Translations under genes and position numbers: made by a program | Notes under the pieces: model-generated | The model's database searches: none | The model's input: only the letters and a program-made list of their open reading frames with translations | Told to the model about the DNA's origin: nothing | Origin: Cylicocyclus nassatus | Lineage: Eukaryota > Nematoda > Chromadorea > Rhabditida > Strongylidae | Length of the DNA stretch: 64,000 nt | Assembly (NCBI GenBank): GCA_958299035.1 | Contig: CATQJL010000316.1 | Location: 4,242,674 to 4,306,673 of the forward strand | Direction of reading: 5' to 3' | Shown here: one piece after another, positions 1 to 11,570 of the stretch | How positions within the stretch are numbered: the stretch's first letter is position 1 | Layout: each line of letters begins with the position of its first letter

Positions 1-1544
1 GAGCTCAATACTTCGTAAAATATCAGCAGTTGGAAAAATTGTTGTATCTTTACTATTTTGTCCGAAAGGTCAGAAGACCTCCGAATTTTTGATTATTGTT
101 CAACGGTGCTGTTTTCAAGCTTCACATTGAATAATAGATTCTCGTTTTAAATCGTGTCTGAGAAAAATTGCTCTTAATTGCTGCATAGACGTCCTTGTGA
201 ATCACAAATACAAACTACTTTTTATTCATCTGTTTTGAGTACCAGACGTAGCAGATGTTAATGGGGTACGTGAATAATATCTAACGCATGGAAAAAAGTG
301 CTTCTTTTAAGAAATCTCGGGAAGTAAGCAATCTTGTTCCTGTTCCACTTATTGTTATTACTATCGTGACTATGTAAAATCCCTAAGACAAAATTTTTAT
401 TTGGTGGAAATTATACATACTCAGCATATTTCAGTCAAACTCGCAACGACAAAGCTGTTTTTGTTTTGAATAATTTGATTTCTGTGCTACCTATCTCTCT
501 TTGTCCGTGTCACTTCTTTTCAAAAACATAAACATTCATAGTTTCCGAGCTTCTCCTTGTATTCCGGTGGCAATCGAAATAAAAGAAGGGTCTCATAAGA
601 GTTGAAATAGAATTTCCAAGTTTTGAGTGCATGAAAGCATCGTCTAATGTTATCATTGAAATTATGGTATCTCGTTCGAGGTTACGCTTAGAACTCGTTG
701 TAACCTAGTGAAAGCAAGTACGCTCCAGTTTGACTATAAAAAGTTAGTTTCCGTATGACGGAATCCGAGAGGATTGAAAGATGGGACGCCTTGAAAAATA
801 CCTCATTCTCCGTCCACTGCTTCTGCATTAATTATACTTTATAATTTAGGAAAAGTAGACAATTAACAGGAGAGTAACGATTTTCACTTTTTATTTCATT
901 CCGAACGCTACCATGTGGCATAAGCGCTTTTTCAGGAAAGTGTTCAAACAAAGGTTTTCCATCCAATCAGCATTCCATGCTTTTTCAACCTCATGTTAAG
1001 AAAGTGACAAACTCAAATAGCTTTCAAATCTTTGTTCTTCTGCTGTTTGCGATACTTTTGAAGCTCCCCGATAAATAATTGGCGTGACACTGCCTGCAAT
1101 TATATTTATTAGAGCTTTTTTGTCATAGTTGGCAAGACTCCTTTTGCAAAAATATATGCATGTCAATAAATTGCCAAGTTTTCATTTATGATATTTTCTA
1201 CATTTCGTTGTCTGCTGTAGAAATCAAGCACAAGATTTGAATTATATATTCCGAAGATTACAAATCGAATACTGTCGAACCTTGATAAGATCTTACTTTA
1301 TGGTATGGAAACTTCGTACATTTTGATCCTGTAAAACCATTGACAAGCATTTTTTTCACCTCTCCCTCCTCTTTTCTCTCTCAAATCTTTCTACAGATAC
1401 CCACGACTGGTCTATCTCTAACAGATCCTCCGAGTACGTTAAGAAATCTAGTCAAAGAGTATGCCTTAATACTTTGCTACCCACTTTCCGCAGCGAGGGC
1501 TGTGTGGGGCTCACAATCTCTAATCCGTGGTTTACTACTGTGAC
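1..1544. other. AT-rich non-coding stretch, no gene seen
   Basis: I see no open frame with codon structure, no recognisable protein and no repeat pair here. The only open frames are short and of biased composition. Confidence 0.5.
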
Positions 1545-1808
1545 TCAGTGCCAGGTACTTTGACTGTGTTCTAGATGCCTACGATTAAGGTCGAGATCTT
1601 TGCAGTATTTAAAAGGATGGTCTTTGCACTTCATATTGTGCTCATTTATAAGGCACAATCCTGCACATTCTAGTATTTTTCTCAAATCTCCAATATGGCG
1701 AGTAATTATTTCCCTGACAGTATACCCTTCGCACTCACGCTTTAACTCATCATGAAGCAGGCATGGAAAAATCATGGGTTGCAACTGAGTTTTGTTACAT
1801 TCATACAA
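1545..1808 (-). CDS. Possible isolated cysteine-bearing exon, unknown function
   Basis: This 87-codon open frame reads like protein rather than chance. It is charged, has balanced composition and carries spaced cysteines (for example in LECAGLCL and the later CKDHPFKYCKD), which is reminiscent of small secreted nematode proteins. An AG lies just inside its 5' end (after AAACTC), and a weak GT donor could end it near base 1550. No neighbouring exon could be joined. I do not recognise a family. It could be a single exon of a gene with long introns, a pseudogene fragment or chance. Confidence 0.2.
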   Translation of the reverse strand: MYECNKTQLQPMIFPCLLHDELKRECEGYTVREIITRHIGDLRKILECAGLCLINEHNMKCKDHPFKYCKDLDLNRRHLEHSQSTWH

Positions 1809-2514
1809 GAAAACCCTTCATAACTTCTTGAAATGATTTAACTCAACTGTTAGGTAAAATGTCATAGATTTTTAACTTCAGAAGAACATTTTAAAAGGCA
1901 ATACGAATATCATTATGAAACTAAATGGTTATGAAGGGTTTTTTGTACATTATTTCGCGATCAGCATGTCCAATAACCCCTTTTATTGGACCATGTTCCA
2001 TCCGATTCTGCGAAGTGACATACTGTAACTCTTAGCCGTATCAGAATTCTGAAAATAGCTGCGTTTGTAGCTCACATCATATTGTTTAGACCAGGAAATA
2101 AGAGCATCACATCTGAAGGACAAAAGATATAAAAAAGTTGCATTACTTGAATGTCAACGTAACATCGTCTACATAAAATACCGAGTTGAGTTTACTAATG
2201 GAAAACTTTCTTAAAAGTAGGAAGTTAGCTGCCTAGAAGTTTAGTTTTTTATCGACTATGATCAGATTAGTTGGAATAAGTTTGCAAGCTTTTTCGCCAG
2301 CTTTACTTGCGCGAAAGTCCTATTGAGGATTTTTTGGTAAAAATTCTGGCTCAAGATATGTAAACTGTTCCTCTCAATTCTGTGATTTTTTTGACCGTAT
2401 TTACAATATCGGTCATATTTTGTAAAAAAAACCCCCCGGCACTTCGCCGGAGGTCGCCAAACTTCGCATTGCACCGCCATATCTAGCCATAGAGTAAATT
2501 TTGAAACCGAAAAC

Positions 2515-3826
2515 ATCAATCAACTCAGCTCGACGAGGTGCATTTTCTGATGTACAAAACTGCCTGTTAGGCGCATTAGTCGGTAAAATGCCAAGGATCT
2601 TTACAAACTTGCCTACGGTAGGACGATCGTTGTGCAGTGATTAAACACTCTGAGTGATCTACAATAAGCAAGAATCTGGAAGGGTCCATAAAATTCAACC
2701 GGCTATCGTGCCTAAACGGGCACTTCTATATAAGAAACTAGCTGGCTTACCCGGCTCCGCCGTATCCGGACCAAACTTGGCACACATACACTTCGGGCCC
2801 CGGCGGGTGTCACAGTCCACTTTTCGTTATCGATCGATGTCGATTTTACCGATTTTTATCGAATTTTTTGCAGAGTTCACCTACAGGGCTAGGAGTTGGC
2901 ACAGGGGGGAAGTGAGCATGGGGATTCCGAATACAATATTAGTTTTCAGAATTATCGATTACTTTTATTGATTTTATCGATTTTTTGTAAATTTTGACAT
3001 GCGAGGCTGGGATTTTGCACAGGGGGGTAATCGAGCATGCGATTACGAACACAATATTAGTTTTCAGGATCGTCCATTACTTTTATCGATTTTATCGATT
3101 TTTTTGTAAAGTTTGACCTGCGGGGCTGGGAGTTTGCACAGCGGGTAATCGAGCATGCAGATTACGAACACAATATTAGTTTTCAAGATCGTCCATTACT
3201 TTTATCGATTTTATCGATTTTTTGAAAATTTGAGCTAGGGGGCTGGAATTTGGCACAGGGGTGTAATCGAGCATGCTGATCACCCCCCTTGGGAATGATC
3301 AGCATGCTCGATTACCCCCCTGTGCGAACTCCCAGCCCCGTAGCTCAAACTTTGCAAAAAAATCGATAAAATCGATAAAAGTAATCGATAATCCTGAAAA
3401 CCAATATTGTATTCGGAATCCCCATGCTCGATTACCCCCCTGTGCCAACTCCCAGCCCCCTAGCTCAAACTTTGCAAAAAAAATCGATAAAATCGATAAA
3501 AGTAATCGATAATCCTGAAAACCAATATTGTATTCGGAATCCCCATGCTCGATTACCCCCCTGTGCCAAATCCCAGCCCCGTAGGTGAACTCAGCAAAAA
3601 AATCGATAAAAATCGATAAAATCGATATCGATCGATACGAAAAGTAGCCTGACACCCGCCGGGGCCCGAAGTGTATGTGGGCCAAGTTTGGTCCGGATCG
3701 GTTCAGAAATGGAATTTTCTATTCGGAACATACGTACAGACAGACAGACAGACATACATACAAACAGACATTCAGCTTTATATATAAGAAGACGCATCTC
3801 GTCGAGATGAGTATAATGGTGCTTTT
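2515..3826. mobile_element. Old MITE copy split by a Helitron-like insertion
   Basis: The outer segments (about 2515-2737 and 3790-3826) match, in the same order, the two halves of the uninterrupted MITE at 32813-33066. Shared parts include CAACTCAGCTCG near the left end, AACGGGCACTT before the break, and CTCGTCGAG with TGAGT and GGTGC at the right end. The middle is a later Helitron-like insertion (2738-3789). The terminal GGCACCGT seen in the intact copy is decayed here. The nested order gives relative ages: the MITE came first. Confidence 0.6.
2738..3789 (-). mobile_element. Helitron-like element with inverted internal duplication
   Basis: Read on the minus strand, the element starts with TCTTATATATAAAGCTGAA near 3789 and ends with a GC-rich hairpin followed by CTAG at 2738, with T flanking both ends. 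The same termini bound the copy at 30505-31000. TC at the start, a hairpin shortly before a CTRR end, and insertion between two T bases are the marks of Helitron2/Helentron-type elements. Internally it is odd: 2763-3278 carries the body in plus orientation and 3297-3715 carries it again in minus orientation, so a palindrome of about 0.5-kb arms is centred near 3288. The body is itself a tandem array of units of roughly 115 bp (GGGGCTGGGAGTT...CGATTTTATCGATTTTT). No transposase is encoded. Confidence 0.6.
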
Positions 3827-3830
3827 AGAT

Positions 3831-6432
3831 TGAAAATTCTTCCACTTTAAAGCAAGATATGGCAATGCACGGCCGTCAACTTCCTGTTCTGAAGAATAAC
3901 GTAGCAGATTATGAAAGCAGATTCAAAAACAGCTCTACAGGGTGCACAAAACATTTTTTCTGAACCGTCAGCACGTTTCTGTAATCGTCCTGGTAAGTTC
4001 TTCTGATTTTTTTTTGTACACTGATGCATTTAATAACATCAAAAAGCACAAATATTCTTATTGCAGAGTTTTTTAATCACAGTTCAAATTCGAGGGATGG
4101 CCACCTTTTTTTGGACAACGTTTTACGGTAGAATCTTTCAACATAAGTGATCCCTGGTTTAGTAGATCAAAGATATAAGACTCATTCTTCAGAAATATAG
4201 TTTAGCTATGTCATGAAATCGAATGCATGCAAATTTCAGCGAACGTTGAAACTAGAAAATCTGATATTTGATCTTCTTCTTGAGCGCCCACACCTTCTTG
4301 TTGTTAGACGCAACGTGTCAAAGTCTCTAATAGTCAGTAATAATTAGCAGCATCAAAACTAAAGTGATGCTTTCACAGATGTGAACTTCTTATTTTACCG
4401 CGGCAAACTCCATAATCATTGTCGCAAACTTTCACATCCTCGTTTCACAACTATTTTGAGAAAGTGCTGTCTAACGCAGTAGGCATATATGCCAATTAAC
4501 TTCCCATAGTTTGATGACACTCAAAATATGTCTTAGTTTTTGATTATAGAAGCAACTGCTTTTTTTGAATTTTCAAAAAAAAATCCTTGTATTGGGGTTG
4601 TTTCAAAAAGTTCTACCCGTTTTCCATACCTTTTTTTCAACTGCCGGTTTTGGAGGAAGAAACCATTTTTCATAAACAATGCTTATATCATTCAAAAGCT
4701 CTTTTCTTCTTGTTTTTCGGGCATATTTTCGTTTTCCTAGATCTTTGTCCGCTTTGCGGTTGAGTACTTTGAAAATACAGCGAAACAAATGTGAAAATGT
4801 TCGCCTTTGCTCTATCGACGTGAAATATACAGCCAAAAGAAAAAATTTCTTTAAAACATACATAATGTTTGATGAAGACTTGTGCTACGAAATGCTCATC
4901 GATATATGATTTCAGAAAATTTTGAACCTACAAATTTTTAGCTCAAACATAACCTGTGTTTATGGCCCCTTCAAGTCGCATAAAAATCATAAACATATTG
5001 CAATCGCGGAACTTTTACTCTATATAGTAAGATTAGAGCTAGAACATCTGCTACTAGAAAAACGAAAAGATTTCCTGGTTTGTCAACGGCGAAGCAGAAT
5101 AGCCAAAGATTTGCAGATTGTAACACATTTTATAGCAATTGCAAAGATTACTTCTGAGAAGAGTTACGGTAAATCAAAGTCGAAGTTCAACGAGTAGAAC
5201 TTTTGAAACAACGCATAACTATGTTTTCTTGCAAGCAATTTTTTGTGGCTATCTCAATTTTTCTTGCAAACAATGATATTCTTTTCTGTGATGCCTCTGC
5301 AGGCTGTATTGGATTTGAAAATTGAGTAATCATGCCGATGACAATCTTGTCATAATCAACGGAAATTTGAAAAACCGCCATCCTTTTGTAATGACCAAGA
5401 ATCTCTTGTACTTTATTTCTGCTAGCAATCTTGTAACCAATTTTAAACTTTGATAGTGCCTAAATCATTTTTCTATATTGCTTTCGCACAAACTTTCACG
5501 AGATGTGCTGTATCCCACAACTAACGGAAATTTGAAGTTGGCACATTTAGATAGGACTTTTGAAAGTGCTAAAGTAAGAGTTAGTAAAACAATTTCAAAT
5601 GCCGTAATTGGCTGTCTGTTGCTACTGATCATTAAATCCCTTCAGTCTAATGCCTCAACACTTTGACAACGACCCATTCTTTTATTAGTCTTTCAAGGCG
5701 ACGTTTTTTGAGCTGTAATAAGGAACACCTAAATTCGCTTTTAAAAATCATTTTCTTCAAAGATCTGGAGAAGTCGTAGACTAAGTAGGCCAGTGAGGTC
5801 AAGTTCCGCAAACATTTATTAGCTATACCATCCAGCCGAAAGAGTCCAAGCAACGATGGATAAAACAAACACTGTGGGATATGAAACGATTTTTCTTCGT
5901 TTCCGAAATTTGCTATAACTTTATAATAGAGTTTTTGTTAAGATAAACCCGTTTTAGTAGGCCTATCTCAGACACAATCTCGCCAAAAACCAATAAAACT
6001 TCCCAAAATTTGTAACTTCCACAAGTAGATTATAATACACCATTTTACAAGGCAAATGAGCGTATGATTTGAGACATAAAATCTCGAGATTTTCGTGTAA
6101 CTTGGAGTGCGTTCAAAAACTTGATTTATGATTATTTTATTTGGGGCTTTATTAGTCGAAAACAGGAAGTCTATGTCCGAGCAATCAGTTAGAAGCACCA
6201 CTACTGAAAAGGGGCAGAAAGCATCGAATAGTGTCTGAAACGTTTACCTACTTTATCCCATGTGCTATTACAGTGCGAAAAAGGGGAAATCTTTGGTACC
6301 TCTCGCTCAGCTCATTAACAACGTGAGCCACGCCAAAGAAGAGATTCTTCCTTTTTAACTTGCTCATTGGGCTCGTCGTAGTTTTTGCTTGCCGGAATAC
6401 TCTGATGTATTGAACTCCATTTTTTGCTTCAG
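3831..6432. other. Gene-free AT-rich stretch
   Basis: I see nothing I can support as a gene, RNA or repeat pair. It precedes the first srt gene and would contain its promoter. The open frames present are short and of AT-rich, low-information composition. Confidence 0.5.
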
Positions 6433-9400
6433 ATGGAATGGCTTCTTACGAATGGTGGCAGAGCGCAGAAAATTCCGGACTACGATTGCGGGTACGTTAT
6501 ATATGTTTCAAAGTACTCATACTTGAGCTTTGCTCAAAAGTGTAACTGGCAAGGAAGGCTGGAACCTTCAGGGAATATTGTCAAAATTATATAAATTGAC
6601 TGAAAAGTTTCTTTTTCAGTCAATTTATATAATTTTGACAATATTCCCTGCGCCAAAAAAGTACATAAAGGACTGCCCGGGGGATGGGCATGCGTAGAAA
6701 AAAACAAACGAGGCTGAACATTTGAAATCGGACATGTTCGTGAATATCAAACTAGTAGAAAATTCGATAAACACGCAATCAGATAAAAAAGAAATATTCT
6801 TCACAAATAAGGAAAGCAAACTTGAGATCAAGGTGTAAGTGTAGTAGGCAACACACTCCAACTGCTACTGTAATAATGTGCAACTTCCTTGTGGGGCATA
6901 CAAGGCATACATCCACAGCTTTTTATGCTGCATGAAAAGATAAAGTATTGCGCTCCACAAATTCTTTTTACCTATTTGAAACAAAAAAAACTGACGTGAG
7001 TGCATCTCAATACTTACAGGTGCGATATTATGATGTTAATGTACTGCTCAAGTAGAGCAGACAATCTCATAGTTTGCAAAATGTTAAATGCGGCGTTAAT
7101 CTCCATTTGTGAATAATTGCTCATCCTTGTTGTTGATACTGGCATCACGAACAAGAATGTAGGATGCCCAATTACTATCGAAATTTATAGCGCTATGATC
7201 TATGTTTCTATGCTATCCTAGCGACTCATTATGCTTTATCGCGTCTCGGTAGTCCAATTGCATTTCATAAGCGAGGGATATCCATATGAGCAGCAAATTC
7301 GAACTTAGCTGCAGTAGATGCTCCAGTGGCATAGAAATTTACTCCAGATTTTACCTCTTTTAACGAAGATTCGTCCTTGCAGACCAGAAGATAGAATCCC
7401 TGGAAGGAAAGACTATGTCCTGGGCACGATATTTATTGCGTACGGAATTATTGCAGAGGTCAGAATAATTTCATGCTCAAAATCTCGTTGCTCGTGTACG
7501 TTGTCTTTGCAGATCATCTACGTATTGGACTTGATGGTGATGGTGAGAAAACAGCATCGGCGACTGTCTTGTTACAAAATCATGATAGTATTAGGTTGGA
7601 TTGCATCAAGTTTGGTTTTACCCTGCAAGCACAATGACTTTTAGGGCTGTACGACATGGCAGCTTTATCACTCAACTCTCTTTTGACCGGATATTTTTGG
7701 TTCACTGGTGGAAATTACTGTACAAGCCCAACATTCATGTTTGTTGCTGGGGCTTTAGCTCTTGGTAGGTAACGTAGTATCCACTTATTGTAAAATCGAA
7801 TCAGGTTATGTAGGGCATCCATTTTTTCAGGACTATGGTGTGGAGCATGCATGATTTGCTTTGTTTTGGTCATAAATCGTCTTCTGGACCTATGGAATAA
7901 AGCACTATTGCAAATGGCAGGTTTCCTTCAAAAATTTAACCTCAAAGATGCAGATTATCAACTCTTGGACATCTCTTTTTGAATTTTTGCAAAGTGGGAC
8001 CCTCAACCATGCACGAAACTTGTCTATTCGGCGCGTTTTTTGCAGTATATGACAGAAAACAAAATCTCTTGTTTTAGCTCTTCAAAGATAATCGAACATA
8101 TGCGGTGCTGCTACTTCCTATACTGTACAGTTTGTATTTTGTCTTCTTCACACCTCCTCTTCTATTCAATTCCAATGAGTCGGCGTGGTTCTTCTTCACG
8201 TTTGCCCGAAACAAGACGGATATTGCTGGACATGTGAGTTTTACTGGAATTTCACTGAAACTAGAACGAATTGACGGAAATTTTTTGAGGATTGGAAGGA
8301 GAAAATTAGTAAAAATTGATTTTAGAATAAATCAGAGGTTAAAACTATCGCTTATCAACGTTAACATAGAGAAATGAACTAATATCACGTTGTTCCTTCT
8401 CTGATGGGCAGCTAACAGCCTTTACCTGTTTATCATTTTCAGTTTCTGAACTACCCTCATACAGCAAACAATTTATTCATTGTCGTACTTACTTGTCTAC
8501 TTTATGTGCAATATTCTCGCGTTCTCCTACGCTATTCCAAAATAGGAAGTGGTTTGACTTGGACACAGAAATCGGTGAGAGCAATTTCACGACTAGAAAT
8601 CTGATCGTCAAATTCAGTTCAGTTTTTCCTTCAATGTTCCTCGATCTGCATGGCAAACCTCATAGCTGCATTGATTTATGTTTATATGCAGTTCCTTTAC
8701 ACACCTCCAAGCTTCGTTCTTGTCGGTCACATCTGCTGGCAACTTGGACACGGTAAGGTCCTTTTGATGTGTACCAAGTGGTAGAGTAGACGAGTAGTTG
8801 TGGAATAAGTTTATTGGCACGTGACGTAGATTTGGACAGCTAATATCGAGGTGTCCCGGTGTGTACCGGGAGCAACCTCTAATACATTCGGAGACTCCTT
8901 ATATACGTATAAAGGCGAAGCCAAACCGAATACAAGGTGCAAAGTATATGAGTGTTCTCAAAAGGAGATGCCGCCGACTGGCTACACTCCTGCGCATGGG
9001 TACCACTCACTCTTGAGTGATTAGATTCAAGAGTGAATAGTTCACCATTTCGCTTGCGGGGGATTCCGTAGGCTATACAGAATATAGAGTTCATCAATGG
9101 TTGATGATACAGAAATCATCAACAGTCCTCATAGTGAGAAAGCTGAAGAGTGTGTGAGAAATATGTCAGTGCAACTTTGATACCAATAAATAAAGTATAT
9201 AAACCTTGAAAAAAATCTGCCATTTTGTGAGATCCTTTGAAAAAAAAAGGAGTCCATTAGGCGAGGTTCAGCTTCTGTCCAATCTGTCGCGAAGAAATGT
9301 GGGGAAAACCAGGGGTGTCAATAAGGAAAGTGATGGTAATCATCATTCCTCTGGGATATGAAGAAGTGTAAGTAACGAGAAACCATATTTCAGCTTTTAA

Positions 9401-9725
9401 TAAATTGTTAGTACACTTCATGTGTGATATCATCATCGATGAGAAAGAGACAAATGATTTGATTTTGCTATACGATTACCGTAACCTCACTTCAGGATTC
9501 CCTGCTATCGTTTACCTCGTATTGAATCGCACCATACAATTTGAAGTCTTCACTCTGCTCAGAATTCATCGACCAAACAAGGTGAAAACTTTTGCGACGA
9601 TGCAGTCAACAAATAAGGCATCTGACAGGTACTTCCTTTGTCTTTCATTATTTTATGCCAGTGATAATTATTTAGTGTTGCTGATAATGTTACACACTGC
9701 CTCATGTGCTGCTGATTCCGAGTAA
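6433..9725 (+). CDS. SRT-family seven-transmembrane chemoreceptor, copy 1
   Basis: Candidate olfactory G-protein-coupled receptor of the nematode Srt class. Exons: 6433-6491, 7383-7458, 7513-7594, 7645-7764, 7831-7916, 8078-8233, 8443-8574, 8623-8752, 9496-9725, joining in frame to 356 residues (family about 325-350). Visible family marks are an N-terminal Tyr-Asp-Cys, LSCYKIMIVLG at the end of TM2, DMAALSLNSLLTGYFW in TM3, NYCTSPTF, LWCGACMICF followed by the NRLLDL end of TM4, LFKDNRTYAVLLLPILYSLY in TM5, and a C-terminal TM7 with GFPAIVYLVLNRTIQ. All eight introns match copy 2 in position and phase. Intron 5 has a GC donor (7917-7918); using the nearby GT would break the frame. The last exon reads on for 55 residues more hydrophobic than copy 2's tail, so a small intron near 9627 is possible. 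An acceptor-like TTGCTTCAG directly before the ATG suggests trans-splicing or a 5'UTR intron. Confidence 0.85.
6569..6650. repeat. Perfect 38-bp palindrome in srt intron 1
   Basis: CAGGGAATATTGTCAAAATT and the bases that follow are repeated exactly in reverse complement after a loop of a few bases, with arms of about 38 bp. Perfect arms imply a recent insertion or a structure kept by gene conversion. It lies inside intron 1 of the first srt gene. Confidence 0.85.
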
Positions 9726-9782
9726 TGCAGGATCAAACGATACTGAAGCTACACCTTAAACATGAGCAATGCTGTGTATCCT

Positions 9783-9788
9783 AATAAA
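9783..9788 (+). terminator. AATAAA polyadenylation signal of srt copy 1
   Basis: Canonical AATAAA about 58 bases after the stop codon at 9725, at the spacing usual for short nematode 3'UTRs. Confidence 0.5.
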
Positions 9789-10288
9789 TATACTTACGTT
9801 ACGCAATTACAGTCAATTTGATTTCTTCATTAGCTGACATAGCCGGCAGCTCTCAGTCCCAACATATCACGATATAACTACCACTCTATCCAAATTTGGT
9901 TGAGTTAATTCAGACACCATAGCCTTTCCATAATTTACATTTTCCGTGTTGTCATAGCCCCTCCACAATCAAAGCCTTCTTACAGTAAATTATATACGCA
10001 GTGCGTATCCACACCTAGTTTACTAGTACTTCGAGTTGAATAGCTTAACGCACTGATGTTCAGAGAAGACTCCTGTTATCCATGCAGCCGGAACAAATTA
10101 GTACTTCTTTCAGAAGCTACTCAGCAGGAAGCCCAAAAGTTTGATTTTTGAGCTAGATAAAATGTTCATAAATTGTATTGCTTCGGTGTTAATCGTTTCC
10201 ACGCAGTTTTTGACACACACATCGACGCATATGCCTATTCCGTCACGTGTGGGTAGTTATACGTAGAGTTTCGCTTACGCTTAAGTTA

Positions 10289-10446
10289 GGGAACGGCCAT
10301 AGGTTGTCGGTGTTGTCGGTGTTGCCGGGGCTGCCGAGGATGCCGGTCGCTGTAGGACCTCATGATAGACTCCATGTTTCGCGCGCTCTCTAAACTGTCT
10401 CTGACCCCGACAACACCGACAACACCGACAACCTATGGCCGTTCCC
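10289..10446. mobile_element. Small hairpin MITE
   Basis: A left arm 10289-10331 (starting GGGAACGGCCATAGGTTGTC) is mirrored by 10403-10446 around a 70-base loop. The arms contain a short internal repeat (TGTCGGTGT). The flanks TTA and TTG resemble the three-base target duplication of PIF/Harbinger elements but are not identical. No coding content. Confidence 0.6.
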
Positions 10447-11029
10447 TTGTATAGTTTATCATTTTGGAAACTGCAACATGAAGTGTAAAAGCACATAGAT
10501 GTGATCAGGGCCCGGCACGAAGTGGGCAGACGGGGTTTTTCAAAACGAATTCCCCAATAGTTTTTACGAATACTCCCTTGAGCTCAAAAATGACGTGTAA
10601 CGAATTTATGATTTTAGGTTGTCGTTAAGCTAAGAGTGGTACCGTAGCTGGACTTTTCCAGTAACGCTTACTTCCTATTTTCCCATAACCGGTATTTGAG
10701 ATTAATTCAAGACTTTCTTACAAGCATTTATCAAGCAATAGGGAACTGAACATTACATAAAGATTTATGGCTGCAGACGGCGAATAGGAAGGCGGCATGG
10801 ATGCATGGATATATTCAAGTAGAAGATAGGATAAATGACAAGTGGGAGCGAAAGAAGATTAGTCAAGCAGGAGCTAGTGCTCCGGCCCAACCTTACATAA
10901 ACACGGCGATAGAACGAAAGTGATTAAATACGAAGCAAATATACCAAAGGAGAATAATATGGGATAAACACATAATTAAGAGATCGAATTAAAATAGAGC
11001 ACGGGTGATGATTAGAAGGGGGGTGGGCG

Positions 11030-11383
11030 GAGATTCGGAGCATACAGAAGCATCACTACGACCTTAGAAAACGTGTAAACCCAGGTAGTTATAAAATTGG
11101 ACAAGAAGTGTTGATAAGAAAAGATGTAGACTCAAAACTCGCACTTAGATTCGAAGGTCCTTTTCCCATTGTGGATATTGAACGGCCAAACGTCACCATC
11201 CGAGATGGCCGTCGCTTACAAACCATACATGAATCGTTTGAAACCATACTCTCCTGCAACATCATTGATCGAAAGCACAAGTCCACAATAGTCATACCCA
11301 ATAGTTCGGGATCAACCCGCACCCGAAATCACTACCAGCCAATAAAACTTCATGTATACGTAATATCAAACATACTAGACTAA
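11030..11383 (+). pseudogene. LTR-retrotransposon integrase C-terminal remnant
   Basis: The open frame ends at the stop at 11383 and reads like the C-terminal part of a retroelement integrase: a YDLRKRVN stretch, then GSYKIGQEVLIRKD, a KLALRFEGPFPI segment and a short chromodomain-like beta stretch with NVTIRDGRRLQTIHES. The catalytic DDE core and everything upstream are missing, because stops and unrelated sequence lie before about 11006. This is a broken fragment, not a working gene. Whether it is of Gypsy or BEL/Pao type cannot be settled from this piece. Confidence 0.6.
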
Positions 11384-11570
11384 AAAAAATAACGAACCTA
11401 ATAGTACATATATATATATATCGCAATTATTCACAGATAACAGTCTAATAGCACCAACGATACCCGCATATTTATATATATATGTTCCCTGATAATGGAA
11501 ATACCGGCTCTATCTTCTCTAATAGCCGGCATAACCGGCTCTACCTTCTCTCCCTTAGCCCGACTGCGGC
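11384..11570. repeat. AT-repeat region after integrase remnant, possible LTR part
   Basis: Contains two (AT)n runs (near 11409 and 11472) and a short direct repeat of ATACCGGCTCTA(T/C)CTTCTCT with AACCGGCTCTACCTTCTC. It sits between a pol end and a gag-like frame, where an LTR would be expected, but I could not find its other copy. Confidence 0.3.
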
